A DNA stretch of 64,000 nt. Origin: an uncultured Microbacterium sp. Its GTDB lineage: Bacteria > Actinomycetota > Actinomycetes > Actinomycetales > Microbacteriaceae. Position numbers and translations under genes: made by a program. Numbering within the stretch: position 1 is the stretch's first letter; every line of letters begins with the position of its first letter. The stretch lies in contig NZ_CANLCY010000003.1 in the NCBI RefSeq assembly GCF_947489255.1, forward strand, positions 601,199 to 665,198, written 5' to 3'. The notes below the pieces were generated by a model. That model was given only the letters and a program-made list of their open reading frames with translations. It was not told where the DNA came from and did no database searches. Shown in pieces: positions 61,079 to 64,000 of this stretch.

Positions 61079-62116
61079 TCAGCGCACTCGGAACGGGTCC
61101 GCGTACAGACGCTCCGGCACGCGGAAGCCGAAGATGGCGCGGCCCGAGTTCCAGATCGCGGCGGCGCCGGCACGCAAGAGGTCGATCTGCCGGTCGCCGG
61201 CGGCCACGATGCGCAGGTCGACACCGTCGATCTCGACGATCGCGTCGCCGACCCGCGTGCGGTCGCCCTTGACGACGGTCGCGGGGTACGGCTCGAACAG
61301 CTGACGCAGATCCTCGACGATGTAGTCGGGACGCTGCGACGGCGGCGCCGCGAGCACCTGCTTCGGCCGGTCGATGCCGGTGAGCACGAGCACCGACGGC
61401 ATCTCGGCGGTGCGCGCACCCTGGATGTCGGTGTCGAGCCGATCGCCGATGAACAACGGCGAGCTCGCACCCGTGCGCGTCACAGCCTCGTCGAAGATGG
61501 GCCGCTCCGGCTTCCCGGCGATGGTCGCGAGGCGCCCCACCGCCGTGTGGACGGCCGAGACGAGCGTGCCGTTGCCCGGGGCGATGCCCCGCGCCTGGGG
61601 AATGGTCCAGTCGGTGTTCGTGGCGACCCAGGGGATGCCACCCTCCTCGATCGGGGTCGCCAGAGCGTAGGCGGCCTCAGCGAGATGCTTCCAACCCACG
61701 TCCGGTGCGAAACCCTGCACGACCGCGGCCGGGGAGTCGTCGGCACTGCGGGTGACGACGAAGCCGGCCTTCTCGACCTCGACGACGAGGCCCTCGCCAC
61801 CGATCACGAGGAGCTTGGAGCCCGCCGGGACGAGATCCTTCATCAACCGCATCGCGGCTTGCGGACTCGTGGTCACGTCGTCCGCCGCCACCGTCAGTCC
61901 GAGCGAGCTCAGGTGTTCGGCCACCGATGCGTCGGTGCGAGAGGCGTTGTTGGTGATGTACCCGAGGCGCCGGCCCTCGGACTGCGCCCGGTTGAGGCTG
62001 TCGACCGCGTGCGGAAGCGCCCCCGGACCCGCGTAGACCACCCCGTCGAGGTCGGAGAGCACGACGTCCACCCCGTCCAGCGGCGTCGGCTGCGCCGCCG
62101 TCCGACGGAAGATCAT
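61079..62116 (-). CDS. HAD-IIA family hydrolase (NagD-like)
   Basis: A 345-residue phosphatase. It has DVVLSDLDGVVYAGPGALPHA with the nucleophile aspartates, the YITNNASRT motif with the Thr/Asn residues, the IIA cap with KAGFVVTRSADDSP, GKPERPIFDEAV with the motif-III Lys and FIGDRLDTDIQGARTAEMPSVLVLTG with motif IV. Members dephosphorylate nucleotides and sugar phosphates. The ATG overlaps the stop of the upstream TPR gene by ATGA. Confidence 0.9.
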   Translation of the reverse strand: MIFRRTAAQPTPLDGVDVVLSDLDGVVYAGPGALPHAVDSLNRAQSEGRRLGYITNNASRTDASVAEHLSSLGLTVAADDVTTSPQAAMRLMKDLVPAGSKLLVIGGEGLVVEVEKAGFVVTRSADDSPAAVVQGFAPDVGWKHLAEAAYALATPIEEGGIPWVATNTDWTIPQARGIAPGNGTLVSAVHTAVGRLATIAGKPERPIFDEAVTRTGASSPLFIGDRLDTDIQGARTAEMPSVLVLTGIDRPKQVLAAPPSQRPDYIVEDLRQLFEPYPATVVKGDRTRVGDAIVEIDGVDLRIVAAGDRQIDLLRAGAAAIWNSGRAIFGFRVPERLYADPFRVR

Positions 62117-63894
62117 CGCGACCCCTCGACTTCGTCGTCCGACGCCGTCTCACGTGCGTCCGGGTCAGCCGCGTCCTCGTCCGAGACGGAGGCCTCTTCG
62201 TCCGAGAGATCCGCGCCCGCGTCCGGCTCCGCCGGATCGACATCCCCATCGCCCGCGTCGTCGACCGGTTCGTCGGATTCGTCCGCGACGTCGTCCTCGT
62301 CGACGTCGTCGACGGGAATGACACCGGATGCCACATCCACCCCGCCCTCGTCGTCGATCAGGTCGATCTCCTCGACGACGATCACCTCCCGGTCGGCGAC
62401 ACCTGCGGCAGCGTCGAGCGCCTCCGCGGCGATGTCCGCGCGGCGCTGCCATTCGGCGGCCTCCGCGTCGCGTCCCAGCTCCTCCAGCACAGCCGCGCGC
62501 GCCGAGAAGAGCGCCGGGCTCCACTCGAACGCACGGTCGGGATCCGCCTCGGGGATCTCCAGCTCCTGCAGGGCACGGTCGGTCTGACCGAGGTCGAGAC
62601 GCGCGCCCGACATGGCGATGGCGAGCTGGACGCGCACGGGCACCGACAGGGTCGAGCGGTCGACCGCACGGCCTTCCTCGAGGGCGCGGTCGGGGCGACC
62701 AACCCCGCGCTCGCTGTCGACGATCAACGGCAGCTGCTCGTCGGATCCCGTGATGCGGCGATGCGTGCGCAGCTCGCGCAGCGCGAGCGCGAAATCACCG
62801 ACCGCATAGGCGGTGATCGCGACGGTCTCGCGCACGACGCCGACGCGGCCAGCGCTGCGTGAGGCGGCCAGAGCGTGCTGGTGGGCGAGGGCGGGGTCCT
62901 CATCGATCACGCGAGCCGCCATGGCCAGGTGCCGGGCGACGTTGTCGGCGTTGTCCTTGCTCAGGGTCTTGAGCTCGTTACGTGCCGCGCCGGGCAGGTC
63001 GAAGGCGGTGACGTCTTCGGGCAACTCCGGTCCCCGCTCGCGCCGATCCTGCGGCGGACGCGTCGCACGCGCGTCGTCCCGGTCGAAGCGGCGCGGAGCG
63101 CCGGCGCCGGGACGACTGTCCCGCGAGGGACGCCGATCGCTGCCGGTGAAACCACGTTCTCCGCCGTCGCGACGCTCCGGGCGGCTATCGCCACCCCGGT
63201 ACGACGGACGGTCGCCGTCGCGACGGAACGGGCGGTCCCCGTCCTGACGGTAGGGACGCGATTCCCCGTCCCGACGCACGGGGCGCTCACCATCACGACG
63301 CGCCGGGCGGTCACCGCCCTTACGGTACGGACGCGACTCCCCGTCCCGACGCACGGGGCGGTCTCCGTCCCGACGGAACGGGCGATCGCCATCCTGACGG
63401 TACGGACGCGACTCCCCATCCCGACGCACGGGACGGTCCCCATCCCGACGAACCGGACGGTCACCATCGCGACGGAACGGACGATCACCATCCTGACGGT
63501 ACGGACGCGAATCCCCATCCCGACGCACGGGACGGTCCCCGTCCCGACGAACCGGGCGCTCACCATCGCGACGAACCGGGCGGTCACCATCGCGGCGGAA
63601 CGGACGATCACCATCCTGACGGAAGGGACGCGAATCCCCATCCCGACGAACCGGGCGGTCCCCGTCCCGACGAACCGGGCGATCCCCATCGCGACGAACC
63701 GGGCGGTCACCATCGCGGCGGAACGGACGATCCCCATCGCGCCGAGGACGTCCGGCGTTCTCGCCGTCGCGGCGGGCAGGCCGATCTGCGCGCGACGAAG
63801 AACCATCACCGCGCGACGGCCGGCCACGGTCGAACGCACGGTCGCCCGAACGCCCCTCGTTGCTCCTGCGCTCGTTGGAATCGTCCGTCGACAT
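62113..63894 (-). CDS. TPR-like protein with Arg/Asp-repeat N-terminus and acidic tail
   Basis: A 593-residue protein in three parts. Residues ~40-240 are about two dozen 8-9-residue repeats of the form RRDGDRPV/F, basic and acidic residues alternating with no aromatic-rich core: a zwitterionic low-complexity region. Residues ~280-510 are helical and tetratricopeptide-like (NADNVARHLAMAARVIDEDPALAHQHALAASRSAGRVGVVRE, ALRELRTHRRITG). The last ~80 residues are almost all Asp, Glu and Ala. The conserved TPR part is found at this place in actinobacterial genomes. GGAGG lies seven bases before ATG 63894. It heads the tlyA-nadK-recN operon. Confidence 0.82.
   Translation of the reverse strand: MSTDDSNERRSNEGRSGDRAFDRGRPSRGDGSSSRADRPARRDGENAGRPRRDGDRPFRRDGDRPVRRDGDRPVRRDGDRPVRRDGDSRPFRQDGDRPFRRDGDRPVRRDGERPVRRDGDRPVRRDGDSRPYRQDGDRPFRRDGDRPVRRDGDRPVRRDGESRPYRQDGDRPFRRDGDRPVRRDGESRPYRKGGDRPARRDGERPVRRDGESRPYRQDGDRPFRRDGDRPSYRGGDSRPERRDGGERGFTGSDRRPSRDSRPGAGAPRRFDRDDARATRPPQDRRERGPELPEDVTAFDLPGAARNELKTLSKDNADNVARHLAMAARVIDEDPALAHQHALAASRSAGRVGVVRETVAITAYAVGDFALALRELRTHRRITGSDEQLPLIVDSERGVGRPDRALEEGRAVDRSTLSVPVRVQLAIAMSGARLDLGQTDRALQELEIPEADPDRAFEWSPALFSARAAVLEELGRDAEAAEWQRRADIAAEALDAAAGVADREVIVVEEIDLIDDEGGVDVASGVIPVDDVDEDDVADESDEPVDDAGDGDVDPAEPDAGADLSDEEASVSDEDAADPDARETASDDEVEGSR
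63180..63770 (-). repeat. 24/27-bp coding repeat array (RRDGDRPV units)
   Basis: The DNA encoding the Arg/Asp repeats consists of 24-bp units, with occasional 27-bp units where an extra Ser is inserted (GDSRPF/Y). The units are very alike at DNA level, so recent expansion and variation in copy number are likely. Confidence 0.85.
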
Positions 63895-63928
63895 GATCGT
63901 CCTCCCCGGAAAAACTGCCCATAAATGC

Positions 63929-63960
63929 GAAATGGCCACCCAGCGTTGGGTGGCCATTTC
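63929..63960 (-). terminator. rRNA operon terminator
   Basis: Fourteen-bp perfect arms, GAAATGGCCACCCA (63929-63942) and its complement (63947-63960), with a 4-nt loop. It lies directly past the 3' end of the 5S gene on the minus strand. The short loop and strong stem are typical of intrinsic terminators. Confidence 0.88.
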
Positions 63961-63970
63961 GTTAAAGGAA

Positions 63971-64000
63971 GTCCGGCGGTGTCCTACTCTCCCACAGGGT
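63971..64000 (-). rRNA. rrf: 5S ribosomal RNA, 3' end (partial)
   Basis: The complement of the last 30 bases reads ACCCTGTGGGAGAGTAGG followed by ACACCGCCGGAC, the conserved 3' part of actinobacterial 5S rRNA. The 5' part lies outside the window, where the 23S and 16S genes are expected further on. The exact 3' end may lie a few bases to the left. Confidence 0.92.

Noticed and set aside
63180-63770. 24-bp repeats near the rRNA operon as a CRISPR array or origin iterons
   Set aside because: The repeats are contiguous, in frame and encode RRDGDRPV-type residues of a protein with a clear start and ribosome site.

Overview
This window is high-GC actinobacterial chromosome, most likely from Microbacteriaceae (a Microbacterium-like genome). 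The grounds are very high GC3, frequent GTG starts, many 4-nt ATGA/GTGA gene overlaps, actinobacterial gene orders (TPR protein, HAD, small protein, tlyA, NAD kinase, recN, then pyrG, NUDIX, xerD) and the CTTCGACAGGCTCAGG repeat family. Genus is an inference. The window ends inside a 5S rRNA gene on the minus strand, so an rRNA operon lies just beyond the right edge.

Layout. 0.1-7.0 kb: a trehalose-synthase-like GH13 enzyme, a LacI regulator, a LacD/YihT-type aldolase and an FGGY kinase on the minus strand. Divergent from them is a P-loop kinase fused to a HAD phosphatase. 7.0-22.4 kb: an accessory island holding a permease broken by a stop codon, a SnoaL-like protein, TetR and PucR regulators, two alpha/beta esterases (one truncated by an amber codon), a polyol dehydrogenase/ABC importer/fructokinase operon, a frameshifted ECF sigma factor with its YCII partner, and secreted or lipoprotein genes. 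Four copies of one dispersed palindrome sit in its intergenic gaps. 22.4-24.1 kb: an alcohol dehydrogenase without structural zinc cysteines and a decaying lipoprotein gene. 24.1-39.1 kb: a D-lactate-dehydrogenase-like FAD/Fe-S fusion, then a large carbohydrate regulon: PfkB kinase, class II aldolase, ribose-type ABC importer, second FGGY kinase, ManA-like isomerase, LacI regulator, DUF4432 protein, DhnA-type aldolase and Gfo/Idh/MocA dehydrogenase. Two exact copies of a LacI-type operator sit on near-consensus promoters there. 39.3-46.8 kb: a third LacI regulator and a small exopolysaccharide cluster. 46.9-52.3 kb: a short-chain dehydrogenase, an alpha/beta hydrolase fused to a gluconate-dehydrogenase small-subunit-like domain with its GMC partner, a membrane protein and a truncated LysR-type protein. 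52.4-63.9 kb: core housekeeping genes.

How the genes work together. In the island, a polyol (probably mannitol) would be imported by the ABC system, oxidised to fructose and phosphorylated by the PfkB kinase. The esterases in and beside the operon suggest that acylated substrates are handled first. In the larger regulon, the imported sugar would pass through isomerase, FGGY kinase, PfkB kinase and aldolase steps to trioses; the substrate cannot be read from sequence. The 0.1-7 kb cluster has a paralogous FGGY kinase and another aldolase, so the island appears to lie between two related sugar modules. All motif counts and repeat positions were obtained by eye.
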